Below are positions 36,280-44,884 of a stretch of 57,574 nucleotides of DNA, one piece after another. Each line of letters begins with the position of its first letter. Within the stretch, counting starts at the first letter, position 1. Origin of the DNA: Phormidium willei BDU 130791 (lineage in GTDB: Bacteria; Cyanobacteriota; Cyanobacteriia; Cyanobacteriales; Geitlerinemataceae); the NCBI GenBank assembly GCA_001637315.1, contig LSZA01000012.1, positions 1 through 57,574 of the forward strand, written 5' to 3'. The translations under genes and the position numbers were made by a program. The notes beneath the pieces were generated by a model that ran no database searches, was not told where the DNA came from, and saw only the letters and a program-made list of their open reading frames with translations.

Positions 36280-37032
36280 TCACGACAGGGGAGGAAAACG
36301 GGCCATCCAGTGATTGAGGGTTTCGGCAGCGGTCAAACCGCCAAGTCCATAACAGGCTCGTTTACGCCAGGGAAGAACCGGAAAATGACCCCGAGGTGCT
36401 GGCCGATCAAACGTTAACTCCTCGTAATAGAGCCAGGTTCGGCCAGAACGCCAGTGAACGCGATCGCAAAATTGACTGTAATCGCCGCCGCAGGCCCACC
36501 AAATCTCAGCTTGTGCTGACCAGCCGAAATGCCCCTCACTATAGGCGTACCACAGTTCATCGAGGGTTTGTAACTCCCCCTGAGGAAAGGCCGCAATCTC
36601 ATCGCCGTCGAGCCAACCGCCTCCATTGAGTCCCGCCACCTCTAAAATCCGTTCCCAAGTCCAAGCATCGGCTTCGCGCCAATCGGATTGAGCCAGATGG
36701 AAGGCTAGGGGACCATAGGTATCATCCAACTCTAAGATTCCCGGCGAGATTCCCGGCGAAATATCCTCCCAGATTTTGGCTGAAATCTGCGTTGACTCAT
36801 CTTGGCTTGAGTGCTGATATTCCAACTGAGTCAGTCGCTGTTCGATCGCCTCAAAACGTTGATTGAGGGCAAGTTCTCGCTGGACCTGTTGCCAGAGCGA
36901 TCGCCCCCAATGCAGATGACTCGGCTGTTGGGCGATGGCCCATCGCGACTCAGGGGTGACATCCCAGCCACAACTGGGACAGGTGAGCCAATCAGCGGGA
37001 CAATCAGTTCCACAAATGGGACAGGGAGACAT
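36280..37032 (-). CDS. Zinc-ribbon and GUN4-domain protein
   Basis: The 250-residue protein opens with a zinc ribbon (CPIC...CPSCGW, Cys4, Cys7, Cys18, Cys21). A coiled region (about 45-75) and a GUN4 domain at about 105-225 follow. The GUN4 signature is clear: LAQSDWREADAWTWERILEVAG, GWLDGDEIAAFPQGELQTLDELWYAYS in pieces, and the GHFGWSAQAEIW and DRVHWRSG segments. GUN4 binds Mg-protoporphyrin and stimulates Mg-chelatase in chlorophyll synthesis. Paralogs with extra domains are common in cyanobacteria and may sense tetrapyrroles rather than drive chelatase. The ISPGISPG tandem is a small local duplication. ssb lies 32 bp upstream on the same strand. Confidence 0.85.
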   Translation of the reverse strand: MSPCPICGTDCPADWLTCPSCGWDVTPESRWAIAQQPSHLHWGRSLWQQVQRELALNQRFEAIEQRLTQLEYQHSSQDESTQISAKIWEDISPGISPGILELDDTYGPLAFHLAQSDWREADAWTWERILEVAGLNGGGWLDGDEIAAFPQGELQTLDELWYAYSEGHFGWSAQAEIWWACGGDYSQFCDRVHWRSGRTWLYYEELTFDRPAPRGHFPVLPWRKRACYGLGGLTAAETLNHWMARFPPLS

Positions 37033-37064
37033 GACAGGTTACCCTCGGGGATCCCCCCCGAGGC

Positions 37065-37430
37065 TTAGAACTCATCATCCTCAAAGGTATCAAGTCCAGA
37101 GGTATCGCGATCGCTTTTGGACCCGAGGAGATCGAGGCGATCGACCCGAATGACGGGTTTAGAGCGAGGGGCGTTGGTATTGCGGTCTTGCCAATGCTCA
37201 ATCTTCAACGATCCCTTCACCCCGATGAGGCTGCCCTTGCGCACATAATTAGCGGCCACCTCAGCTCGCTTATCCCATAATTCTAAATTGAACCAATCAG
37301 GCTTATCTGTTTTGTTAGTAGGGCGATTCACTGCCAACGTCAGATTACAGACAACAGACCCTGATTCAAAATACTTCACATCAGGGTCAGCCCCGACTCG
37401 ACCCACCAGATTGACGACATTGAGTGTCAT
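37065..37430 (-). CDS. ssb: Single-stranded DNA-binding protein
   Basis: The 121-residue protein is one OB-fold: MTLNVVNLVGRVGADPDVKYF, NLTLAVNRPT, and FNLELWDKRAEVAANYVRKGSLIGVKG split across the barrel. It ends in an acidic tip, DTFEDDEF, in the place of the DDDIPF-like SSB tail that binds partner proteins. It acts in replication and repair. It is divergent from mreB, and the 251 bp between must hold both promoters. Confidence 0.93.
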   Translation of the reverse strand: MTLNVVNLVGRVGADPDVKYFESGSVVCNLTLAVNRPTNKTDKPDWFNLELWDKRAEVAANYVRKGSLIGVKGSLKIEHWQDRNTNAPRSKPVIRVDRLDLLGSKSDRDTSGLDTFEDDEF

Positions 37431-37681
37431 GGAGAATTTATGTTGAATGATACATCAACCTAATCTTAACCCCGATTCCATATCCTGTAACCAGTAATTT
37501 CATCCCGAGGGAAAACCAAAACCGCGTATGATGAGGCGTAACATTATGGAGTGCAAGATTGAGTGCAGGCACTAGACGGAACCGGCGACCATGGTATAGA
37601 ATCCACCTCGGTCAATGTACAAGTTTCCTTACTATCTCTGCTAGCACAAGCGTATTCTAAACTGGGAGGGCACAGGCGCGC

Positions 37682-38725
37682 GTGGCAAATTTAAGTCGCT
37701 TCTCACTCTCTAGAGACATGGGTATCGATCTAGGGACCGCAAATACCCTAGTCTATGTCTCTGGAAAAGGCATCGTCCTACAAGAACCATCGGTGGTTGC
37801 CATCGATCAAGACGATAAACTTCCCCTAGCCGTGGGGGAAGAAGCCAAGCAAATGCTCGGTCGGACGCCAGGAAACGTTGTTGCACTACGCCCCTTGCGG
37901 GATGGTGTAATTGCCGATTTCGACACCGCTGAGCTGATGCTCAAACATTTTATCCGGCAAGTTCATGGTGGCCGTACCGGACTCGTCGGACCCCGTATTG
38001 TCATTGGGATTCCCAGTGGCGTCACCGGCGTAGAACGCCGTGCGGTGATGGATGCCGCCATCCAAGCTGGGGCGCGAGATGTGCGTCTCATTGACGAGCC
38101 GATCGCGGCGGCGATCGGGGCCGGCTTACCCGTGGCTGAACCCACCGGGAACATGATTGTAGACATCGGCGGTGGCACCACTGAAGTCGCCGTACTGAGT
38201 TTGCAGGGCATCGTTCTCAGTGAGTCAGTTCGGGTCGCCGGTGATGAACTCAGCGACTCCATTACCCAATACATGAAAAAGGTGCATAACCTAGTCATTG
38301 GGGAACGGACCGCCGAAGAAATCAAAATTCAGGTGGCCTCAGCCTATCCGACCCAAGAAGACGACATCATCATGGATGTCCGAGGCTTGCACCTATTGTC
38401 TGGGTTGCCTCGTACCGTCACCATTAAGGGGCCTGAAATTCGCGAAAGTATGTCAGAACCGCTCTCGGTGATTATCGAAGCCGTTAAGCGCACCCTCGAG
38501 CGCACCCCTCCTGAACTGGCGGCCGATATTATCGATCGCGGTATCATGTTGGCCGGTGGGGGCGCCTTACTCCGAGGACTCGATACCCTAATCAGCCATG
38601 AAACCGGGATTGTCACCCATGTGGCAGCCGATCCCCTCAGTTGTGTGGTCTTAGGAACCGGGCGAGTCTTGGAGAACTTCAAACAACTCGAACGGGTGTT
38701 CCGAGGCCAATCTCGGTCTTTATAA
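37682..38725 (+). CDS. mreB: Rod-shape actin homologue MreB
   Basis: From a GTG start the protein has 347 residues. The actin-fold phosphate loops are plain: GIDLGTANTLVY, IVDIGGGTTEVAVLSL and the adenosine loop MLAGGGALLRGLD. MreB polymerises under the membrane and guides wall synthesis; in filamentous and rod-shaped cyanobacteria it sets cell shape. A -10-like TATAGAAT at about 37595 lies in the leader. mreC follows after 61 bp and mreD after 11 more, as in most bacteria. Confidence 0.96.
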   Translation: MANLSRFSLSRDMGIDLGTANTLVYVSGKGIVLQEPSVVAIDQDDKLPLAVGEEAKQMLGRTPGNVVALRPLRDGVIADFDTAELMLKHFIRQVHGGRTGLVGPRIVIGIPSGVTGVERRAVMDAAIQAGARDVRLIDEPIAAAIGAGLPVAEPTGNMIVDIGGGTTEVAVLSLQGIVLSESVRVAGDELSDSITQYMKKVHNLVIGERTAEEIKIQVASAYPTQEDDIIMDVRGLHLLSGLPRTVTIKGPEIRESMSEPLSVIIEAVKRTLERTPPELAADIIDRGIMLAGGGALLRGLDTLISHETGIVTHVAADPLSCVVLGTGRVLENFKQLERVFRGQSRSL

Positions 38726-38786
38726 GCTCAATCGAGGCTTAATCAAGGCTCACTCACCTTCAAACGGATAGCAGAGGAGAAAGCTA

Positions 38787-39590
38787 TTGTACGTCTTGCG
38801 TCGTTACTGGCAACGCTATCGAACCTTGGGGCTGTTGGCGACCTTAGCCATCAGCTCCGCTTGGGGATTTCGTCAGACTGACGGGGCGATCGTATTTGAG
38901 ATCTATCAGCGCTTATCCGCCCCCTTTGAGGCGGATTCAGGGCGCGAACAACAGCTCGTTAACGCCCGAGTGCTCGAACTTCAACAACGATTGCTCGAAG
39001 TCAATCAGGAGAATCTTCAGCTACGGGAGCTGTTGGATTACGAGCCACAAACCTCGCAAGAGCCAACCTTTGCCCCAGTGATTGGCCGCAGTGCCGATCG
39101 CTGGTGGCAACACATTCTTCTCGGTCGCGGCCGCACCAGCGGTCTGGCGATCGATGATATTGTCATGGCCCCCGGCGGTATTGTGGGGCGAGTGGTGAGT
39201 ATTACCGATGAAACCAGTCGAGTCTTGCTCATCAGTGATGCGAGTAGTTCCCTCGGGGTCACCGTTGGTCGTTCTCGGGAGATGGGCCTATTGCGGGGAA
39301 AAGGCTCCAACCGAGCTGTGGTTGAATTTTTCGAGAAGCTGCCGGATGTCAAAGAGGGCGACGCCATTCTCTCATCTCGCTACAGTCAGCGCTTTACCTC
39401 AGGTCTCCCCCTAGGCACTGTGGTTGCCGTTAACTTAAATGCTAGTCCGGCCCCCCAAGCGGAAATTGAACTTTCTGCCCCCCTGAGTTCTCTCGAATGG
39501 GTGATGGTGTATCCGAAACCCTCCGTACCCCTTCCGAGTGAATCTGCCGAGCCAATTGACCCCCTCGGAGAGACGCTTCAACTCGATTAA
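38787..39590 (+). CDS. mreC: Rod-shape protein MreC
   Basis: From a TTG preceded by GAGGAG the product has 267 residues. One N-terminal membrane helix (about 15-32), a coiled coil (about 50-80) with LQQRLLEVNQENLQLRELL, and a beta-rich periplasmic domain with GRTSGLAIDDIVMAPGGIVG and DAILSSRYSQRF are all standard for MreC. MreC links MreB to the wall enzymes. The Pro/Ser-rich tail is short. Confidence 0.93.
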   Translation: MYVLRRYWQRYRTLGLLATLAISSAWGFRQTDGAIVFEIYQRLSAPFEADSGREQQLVNARVLELQQRLLEVNQENLQLRELLDYEPQTSQEPTFAPVIGRSADRWWQHILLGRGRTSGLAIDDIVMAPGGIVGRVVSITDETSRVLLISDASSSLGVTVGRSREMGLLRGKGSNRAVVEFFEKLPDVKEGDAILSSRYSQRFTSGLPLGTVVAVNLNASPAPQAEIELSAPLSSLEWVMVYPKPSVPLPSESAEPIDPLGETLQLD

Positions 39591-39601
39591 GTCCTGCCTC
39601 T

Positions 39602-40201
39602 ATGCAGCCAAACCTACGCCCGGTTCGTGCCACGGGATTAACACCAACCCCCCCAGTGGGTTGGCAAGCGCTCCGACAGCGGCTGTTGTCTTGGACGCTG
39701 ACGGTTCTATCCGTCCTTCCCTGTTTGCTCTTGCTTCCGGCCCGTTGGCCGGGTATGGAACTGCTGGGGATTGCCCCCAACTGGTTATTGGTTTGGGTGG
39801 TGGCTTGGAGTATTAAACGCTCGGTTTGGGAAGGTGCTGTGGCCGGTGTCACCCTCGGACTGTTGCAAGATGGCATGAGTGCAGCGGTGCCGACCCATGC
39901 CATTAGTTTGGGGATTGTGGGATTGCTGACCTCTCGTTTACAGCGCGAACGGGTCGTTCAGGATGATATTATCTCGGTTTTATTGATCGTCTTCGCGATG
40001 ACGGTGGTGGGCGAGACGGTTCGGGCGCTTCAGTTTAGTCTCTATGCTTGGCGTTTACCGGCATCGGCGGTCTTTTGGGACTTTGATGAGATTTGGCGCT
40101 ATTACCAACAGGTGGCGCTAGGGTCGGCGGTGTTAAATAGTTTATGGTCGCCGGTGGTTTACTATCCTCTGAATTTGCTCTGGGAACGTCGGTTTAGGTA
40201 G
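39602..40201 (+). CDS. mreD: Rod-shape protein MreD
   Basis: The 199-residue protein has about five hydrophobic helices and the MreD-type IAPNWLLVWVVAWSIKRSVWEG and GLLQDGMSAAVPTHAISLGIVG segments. It lies 11 bp after mreC and completes the mreBCD set. The N-terminus has a 30-residue polar extension before the first helix. An AACAGGC tandem repeat starts right at its stop codon. Confidence 0.88.
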   Translation: MQPNLRPVRATGLTPTPPVGWQALRQRLLSWTLTVLSVLPCLLLLPARWPGMELLGIAPNWLLVWVVAWSIKRSVWEGAVAGVTLGLLQDGMSAAVPTHAISLGIVGLLTSRLQRERVVQDDIISVLLIVFAMTVVGETVRALQFSLYAWRLPASAVFWDFDEIWRYYQQVALGSAVLNSLWSPVVYYPLNLLWERRFR

Positions 40202-40224
40202 GCAACAGGCAACAGGCAACAGGC
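40200..40224. repeat. Short AGGCAAC tandem repeat after mreD
   Basis: Three and a half units of AGGCAAC run from the mreD stop codon into the gap. The unit length is 7 bp, as in the GGGAACA arrays, but the sequence differs. Confidence 0.75.
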
Positions 40225-40384
40225 GTACCTTTGTGGTTTCTCTGTGATGATTCGATCGCCCTGGGATGGTTCGTCGCTTGTGGTGGTTTGTTGGCAGAAA
40301 TTGGCAGAAATGCGATCGCGGACGGTGCGCTTAGTCCAGCAATTAGGGACAATGGGAGAGGAGAACGCTTACTCGGCAACTGTC

Positions 40385-41278
40385 ATGCTCAAATATGCTT
40401 ATTTCCCTGGCTGTGTGGCTCAGGGCGCCTGTCGTGAACTGTATGATTCGACGGCAGCGTTAACGCAAGCTCTCGATATTGAACTCATTGAACTGAAACG
40501 AGCTGCCTGTTGCGGTTCAGGAACTTTCAAGGAAGAATCGGCTCTCCTCGAAGATACGGTCAATGCTCGCAACATTGCTCTGGCCGAAGAACTCAACCTG
40601 CCCTTACTCACCCATTGCAGCACCTGTCAGGGGGTCATCGGGCGGGTGGATGAACGCTTAAAAGCCGCTCAGAGCGATCGCCCCGAGTATGTCGAGCAAA
40701 TCAATGATCTCCTCAGTCACGACCACTGTTCCCCCTACCGGGGTGCAACCGAGGTCAAACATCTACTGTGGGCCTTGGTGGGGGATTATGGCCTAGAGGA
40801 ACTGCAACAACGCGTCACTCGTCAACTCAGGGGTCTCAAATGTGCCGCCTTCTACGGCTGCTATATTCTCCGCGCCCAGAGTCATCTTCCCTATGATGAC
40901 CCTCATAACCCTCAGTCGATGGAAAACGTCTTTCGCACCGTCGGCGCCACCCCAGTTGAGTATGGCGGACGCACCCAATGCTGTGGTTGGCCCCTGTCGA
41001 GTTACGCCACAGAACAGTCCTTTCAGATGGCCGGAACTCATCTGCAAGCGGCACTTGACGCGGGGGCAGATTGTATGGTAACGCCTTGCCCCCTTTGTCA
41101 TCTAAATCTCGACTCCCGGCAACCGGATGTCGAAACCGTCATGGGCCGGAAACTTGGCTTGCCGGTCTTACATTTACCCCAACTCGTGGCCCTGGCCCTA
41201 GGCCTTGATCCCAAGATCTTAGGTCTCGATCGCCACATGGTATCCACAAGCCCAGTTTTGGCAAAATTGGGGCTTTAA
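40385..41278 (+). CDS. HdrB-like (heterodisulfide reductase B-type) CCG-domain protein
   Basis: The start at the ATG at 40385 matches the usual N-terminus YAYFPGCVAQGAC; the frame is open to 40244, and an ATG at 40352 is possible. The 297-residue protein has two CCG domains. The first pairs PGCVAQGAC with ACCGSG and HCSTCQ. The second pairs GCYILR with TQCCGW and TPCPLCHLN. In HdrB such cysteines hold noncubane [4Fe-4S] clusters that handle disulfides. Cyanobacteria make no CoM/CoB, so the substrate differs; links to succinate dehydrogenase-like or other thiol electron transfer have been proposed for relatives. Function here is open. Confidence 0.85.
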   Translation: MLKYAYFPGCVAQGACRELYDSTAALTQALDIELIELKRAACCGSGTFKEESALLEDTVNARNIALAEELNLPLLTHCSTCQGVIGRVDERLKAAQSDRPEYVEQINDLLSHDHCSPYRGATEVKHLLWALVGDYGLEELQQRVTRQLRGLKCAAFYGCYILRAQSHLPYDDPHNPQSMENVFRTVGATPVEYGGRTQCCGWPLSSYATEQSFQMAGTHLQAALDAGADCMVTPCPLCHLNLDSRQPDVETVMGRKLGLPVLHLPQLVALALGLDPKILGLDRHMVSTSPVLAKLGL

Positions 41279-41491
41279 TCCCCCCAAGAGCCTATGGGCT
41301 AAGGGCTGTAACCGTTTCTCTGTGGACTTCCGAAATGTCAACTTTGTTAAAGTTTTGCTGCATTTTGTCATCGTAGCCCGAGTGACACGATAGACTAGCC
41401 CATAATCCAAAGGTCGCTGATTGACAGAATATCTAATTTTGCCAATCCGACAATAATCAAAAACCAGTCGCAGAGCATTCGTTTGGAGTAA

Positions 41492-41743
<252 letters not shown>

Positions 41744-41804
41744 TTCACGGACTTGGGAGTATCCCTTAAACTCCGGTTTATACGGATGTCCCGTTGGTCT
41801 TGAC

Positions 41805-41829
41805 AGGGGTGCGATCGCACCCCTTTTTT
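41805..41829 (+). terminator. psaC terminator built on a HIP1 palindrome
   Basis: AGGGGTGCGATCGCACCCCT is a perfect 20-bp palindrome whose centre is the HIP1 octamer GCGATCGC, followed by six T residues. It stops psaC before glmS, 62 bp after the stop codon. Confidence 0.88.
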
Positions 41830-41973
41830 GCGGCCCGACTCCCGGCTGTGATCTCCCCTCTCAACCCGACGATCCGGACACAGAGGCCCACAACCTGTCA
41901 AAAGGCCTCAAGTTTTGCTAAGTTCATAAGCCAGGTGTGGTTTGTCAACGGGTTCGTTAGGAGTGAACAACTA

Positions 41974-43875
41974 ATGTGTGGAATTGTCGGCTATATCGGA
42001 ATGCAGCCCGCCAGCGAGATTTTACTGGCCGGCCTCGAAAAACTTGAATATCGCGGTTATGACTCAGCCGGAATCGCGACGGTGAATGACAACACCATTC
42101 ACTGTGTGCGGGCCAAGGGCAAACTCCACAACCTGCGTAGCAAACTTCAGGGAAACGACAACCCAGCTCAAATCGGCATCGGTCATACCCGTTGGGCCAC
42201 CCACGGGAAACCTGAGGAATACAACGCCCACCCTCACATGGATGTCTCGGGCCGGATTGCCGTGGTCCAAAATGGCATTATCGAAAATTACCGGGAACTG
42301 CGGGCGGATTTACAAGCCAAAGGCCATCTGTTTAAATCAGACACCGATACGGAGGTGATCCCCCATCTGATTGCAGAATGCCTTAAGGTTCCGAGTTCTG
42401 CGGCTCCGGCGACGGTGACCTCGTCAATCTTTCTCGAAGCGGTGCGTCAAGCGGTCAACAGCCTAGAAGGGGCCTTTGCCATCGCTGTCATTCATGCCGA
42501 CTATCCCGACGAACTCATTGTGGCCCGCCAACAGGCTCCCCTCTCGATTGGGTTTGGCCAAGGGGAATTTTTCTGCGCCTCGGACACTCCCGCCCTCATT
42601 CCCCATACTCGGGCGGTTTTAACCTTAGACAATGGGGAAATGGGCAAACTGACCCCTCTGGGGGTTGAACTATATAACTTCGAGGGCGATCGCCTCAAGA
42701 AAAGCCCCCGCACCCTCACCTGGAACCCCATCGTGGTGGAAAAACAGGGGTTCAAGCATTTCATGCTCAAGGAAATCTACGAGCAGCCTGGGGTGGTACG
42801 CGTCTGTCTCGAAGCCTATACCGATAGCACCTGGGAAGCGGGCCAACCCAACCCACCTGTCCACTTAGATCTCAACCCCAGTCTCTACGAGGGCCTGGAC
42901 CATATCCAAATTCTCGCCTGCGGTACCAGTTGGCACGCGGGCCTGGTGGGGAAATATCTCCTCGAACAGTTGGCGGGGATTCCGACGATGGTTCAATATG
43001 CCTCGGAATTTCGTTATGCGCCGGCGCCGTTAATGGCCAATACACTCGTGATTGGCGTGACGCAATCGGGGGAAACGGCGGATACGTTGGCGGCCTTGGC
43101 GATGGAACAGGAACGACGCGAGAATTTAGAGGCAAAATTCAGTCCCCGTCTGCTGGGAATTACCAATCGCCCGGAATCCTCTCTGGGAAATTTGGTGGAG
43201 AACATTATTGATACCCATGCCGGGATTGAAATTGGCGTGGCTGCGACCAAAACCTTTGTGGCTCAGGTGATGGCCTTTTATGCCCTGGCTATCGATTTGA
43301 GCTACCGTCGCGGGACGCTCTCGGAATCGCGCCTTGAGGAGATTCTCACGGGGTTGCGACAACTTCCTGGGGAGATTGAGTCAGTGTTGGAAAGTCAGGA
43401 ACGCTATATCGAAGAGTTGGCCCATGAGTTTGGGGAAACGCAGGATTTTATTTTCCTCGGCCGGGGCATTAATTTCCCGATTGCTCTCGAAGGTGCGTTG
43501 AAACTCAAGGAAATTAGCTATATTCACGCTGAAGGCTATCCCGCCGGGGAGATGAAACATGGCCCGATCGCGTTGTTGGATGCTAAGGTGCCGGTGGTGG
43601 CGATCGCCATGCCGGGATCGGTTTACGATAAAGTTCTCTCCAATGCTCAAGAGGCTAAAGCCCGGGATGCGCGTCTGATTGGGGTGACTCCTATGGATGA
43701 TAAGGAAGCCGAAGAAACCTTTGATAATCTGTTGCCGGTTCCGGTGGTTGAGGAACTGCTCTCGCCCATTTTGGCGGTGATTCCGTTGCAATTGTTGGCC
43801 TACCACATCGCCGCTCGGCGTGGCTTGGATGTGGATCAACCTCGCAATTTGGCCAAGTCGGTCACGGTCGAGTAG
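41974..43875 (+). CDS. glmS: Glutamine-fructose-6-phosphate aminotransferase
   Basis: The true start is the ATG at 41974 (TAGGAG just upstream), since the mature enzyme needs Cys2 (MCGIVGYIG) as the catalytic nucleophile; the frame is open 180 bp further upstream. The 633-residue protein has the Ntn glutaminase domain (1-240; HTRWATHG, NGIIENY) and two SIS isomerase domains (ACGTSWHAG, SQSGETADT-like TQSGETADT, KEISYIHAEGYPAGEMKHGPIAL). It makes glucosamine-6-phosphate for wall and polysaccharide synthesis. It follows psaC as in many cyanobacteria. No glmS ribozyme was recognised in the leader. Confidence 0.95.
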   Translation: MCGIVGYIGMQPASEILLAGLEKLEYRGYDSAGIATVNDNTIHCVRAKGKLHNLRSKLQGNDNPAQIGIGHTRWATHGKPEEYNAHPHMDVSGRIAVVQNGIIENYRELRADLQAKGHLFKSDTDTEVIPHLIAECLKVPSSAAPATVTSSIFLEAVRQAVNSLEGAFAIAVIHADYPDELIVARQQAPLSIGFGQGEFFCASDTPALIPHTRAVLTLDNGEMGKLTPLGVELYNFEGDRLKKSPRTLTWNPIVVEKQGFKHFMLKEIYEQPGVVRVCLEAYTDSTWEAGQPNPPVHLDLNPSLYEGLDHIQILACGTSWHAGLVGKYLLEQLAGIPTMVQYASEFRYAPAPLMANTLVIGVTQSGETADTLAALAMEQERRENLEAKFSPRLLGITNRPESSLGNLVENIIDTHAGIEIGVAATKTFVAQVMAFYALAIDLSYRRGTLSESRLEEILTGLRQLPGEIESVLESQERYIEELAHEFGETQDFIFLGRGINFPIALEGALKLKEISYIHAEGYPAGEMKHGPIALLDAKVPVVAIAMPGSVYDKVLSNAQEAKARDARLIGVTPMDDKEAEETFDNLLPVPVVEELLSPILAVIPLQLLAYHIAARRGLDVDQPRNLAKSVTVE

Positions 43876-43912
43876 TGGCGCTTGAGCGGGCTTGGGCTTG
43901 TTGATGCTGGAT

Positions 43913-44365
43913 CTAACGGCCCTCACTCGAACCGATGACTAAGGAGACGCGATCGCCGCCAATCCCTTTTAGGGCGCTTAGGGTTTCGATGACGGTTTCA
44001 TAGGGAACATCCCCCGAGACTTGCAGATAAACCTGACGATGGGGAGACTGGTGCAAATAACTGGGCAATTGTTCGAGCAGTTGGGCCGTCTCGATGGGGC
44101 GATTGTTGGCGGAGAGTTCTCCTCCCTCTTCTAAGACGACTTGGAGAACTTCTGGCGCTTCGGGAGGGGTTGCGTCTGCTTCGGCGGGTTCGATATCCAA
44201 CATTTGAGCGTCTTGAGGTAAACGAACCATCAGATGTTGTCCCTCTTCGGCTAGGTTGGCGGCTACGGCCACAAAAAAGGCTAATACCACCAACATCACG
44301 TTGAGCATGGGGGTGATTTCTAGTTCGGGTAACTCGTTGCGGGAGGTTTGTTGTTTGAATCTCAT
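43913..44365 (-). CDS. exbD: ExbD/TolR-family protein with Asn at the proton-path position
   Basis: The 150-residue protein has the ExbD layout: a short cytosolic N-terminus, one membrane helix (about 18-38; TPMLNVMLVVLAFFVAV) and a periplasmic domain with EGGELSANNRPI and VYLQVSGDVPYETVIETLSALKGIG. In ExbD the motif is PxxDVML with an Asp that carries protons; here the residue is Asn22 (codon AAC). The paralog 4 bp upstream keeps the Asp. The pair probably forms a heterodimer in the ExbB ring; that is inference. Confidence 0.85.
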   Translation of the reverse strand: MRFKQQTSRNELPELEITPMLNVMLVVLAFFVAVAANLAEEGQHLMVRLPQDAQMLDIEPAEADATPPEAPEVLQVVLEEGGELSANNRPIETAQLLEQLPSYLHQSPHRQVYLQVSGDVPYETVIETLSALKGIGGDRVSLVIGSSEGR

Positions 44366-44369
44366 GATT

Positions 44370-44804
44370 TTACTCGGATTCTTGTAGCACTAAGAGGACG
44401 CGATCGCCCCCAATCTCAACCATTTGGCTTAACACCTGATCCACTTGAGGATAATTTAACTGCCCATGGGCGTTTAACCTCACTTCTCCGTCAGGATGGG
44501 TCTCTAAAAATTGGGCGATCGCCTGCAAAAACTCTTCTTCTTCCACCACAGTCGTCTCGATTAACAACTCTCCATTTCGATTTAATCCAGCTTCAAAGGT
44601 CGGTGGTAAATTATTAACATCGTTGGCGGGTTCCTCTGGCTGTGACGGGCTTCTGGATACCTCAGGCAGCTCTAAATCTTCAATCACTTGCCCCGTTAAT
44701 GACATGGCTAAAATTACAAAAAAAGTTAATACCGACATCAAAACATCAATCATCGGGACTAAGTTAACGGTTGGAATTCTCGATGGTCTTTCCCTATTTT
44801 TCAT
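44370..44804 (-). CDS. exbD: ExbD/TolR-family protein with the canonical Asp
   Basis: The 144-residue protein has one membrane helix (about 14-36; VPMIDVLMSVLTFFVILAMS) with the conserved Asp20, and a periplasmic ExbD domain with GLNRNGELLIETTVV and VRLNAHGQLNYPQVDQVLSQMVEIG. It uses the proton gradient with ExbB to energise a TonB-like partner. It lies 80 bp after exbB and 4 bp before the second exbD, in one likely operon. Confidence 0.87.
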   Translation of the reverse strand: MKNRERPSRIPTVNLVPMIDVLMSVLTFFVILAMSLTGQVIEDLELPEVSRSPSQPEEPANDVNNLPPTFEAGLNRNGELLIETTVVEEEEFLQAIAQFLETHPDGEVRLNAHGQLNYPQVDQVLSQMVEIGGDRVLLVLQESE

Positions 44805-44884
44805 AGCTCAAACATCCGGTTATTATAAAAAAACCAATAAACTGTTAATCCCCAAAAAAGTCCCTTCAAACCAATTGAAAAATC

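Noticed and set aside
39442..39903. 153-codon frame antisense to the mreC/mreD junction
   Set aside because: It crosses two real genes on the other strand and shows no domain.
41830..41973. glmS ribozyme in the glmS leader
   Set aside because: I could not find the ribozyme core, and this ribozyme is mainly known from Firmicutes-type bacteria.
43381..43926. 181-codon frame antisense to the end of glmS
   Set aside because: It is opposite the conserved SIS domain of glmS and has no recognisable fold.
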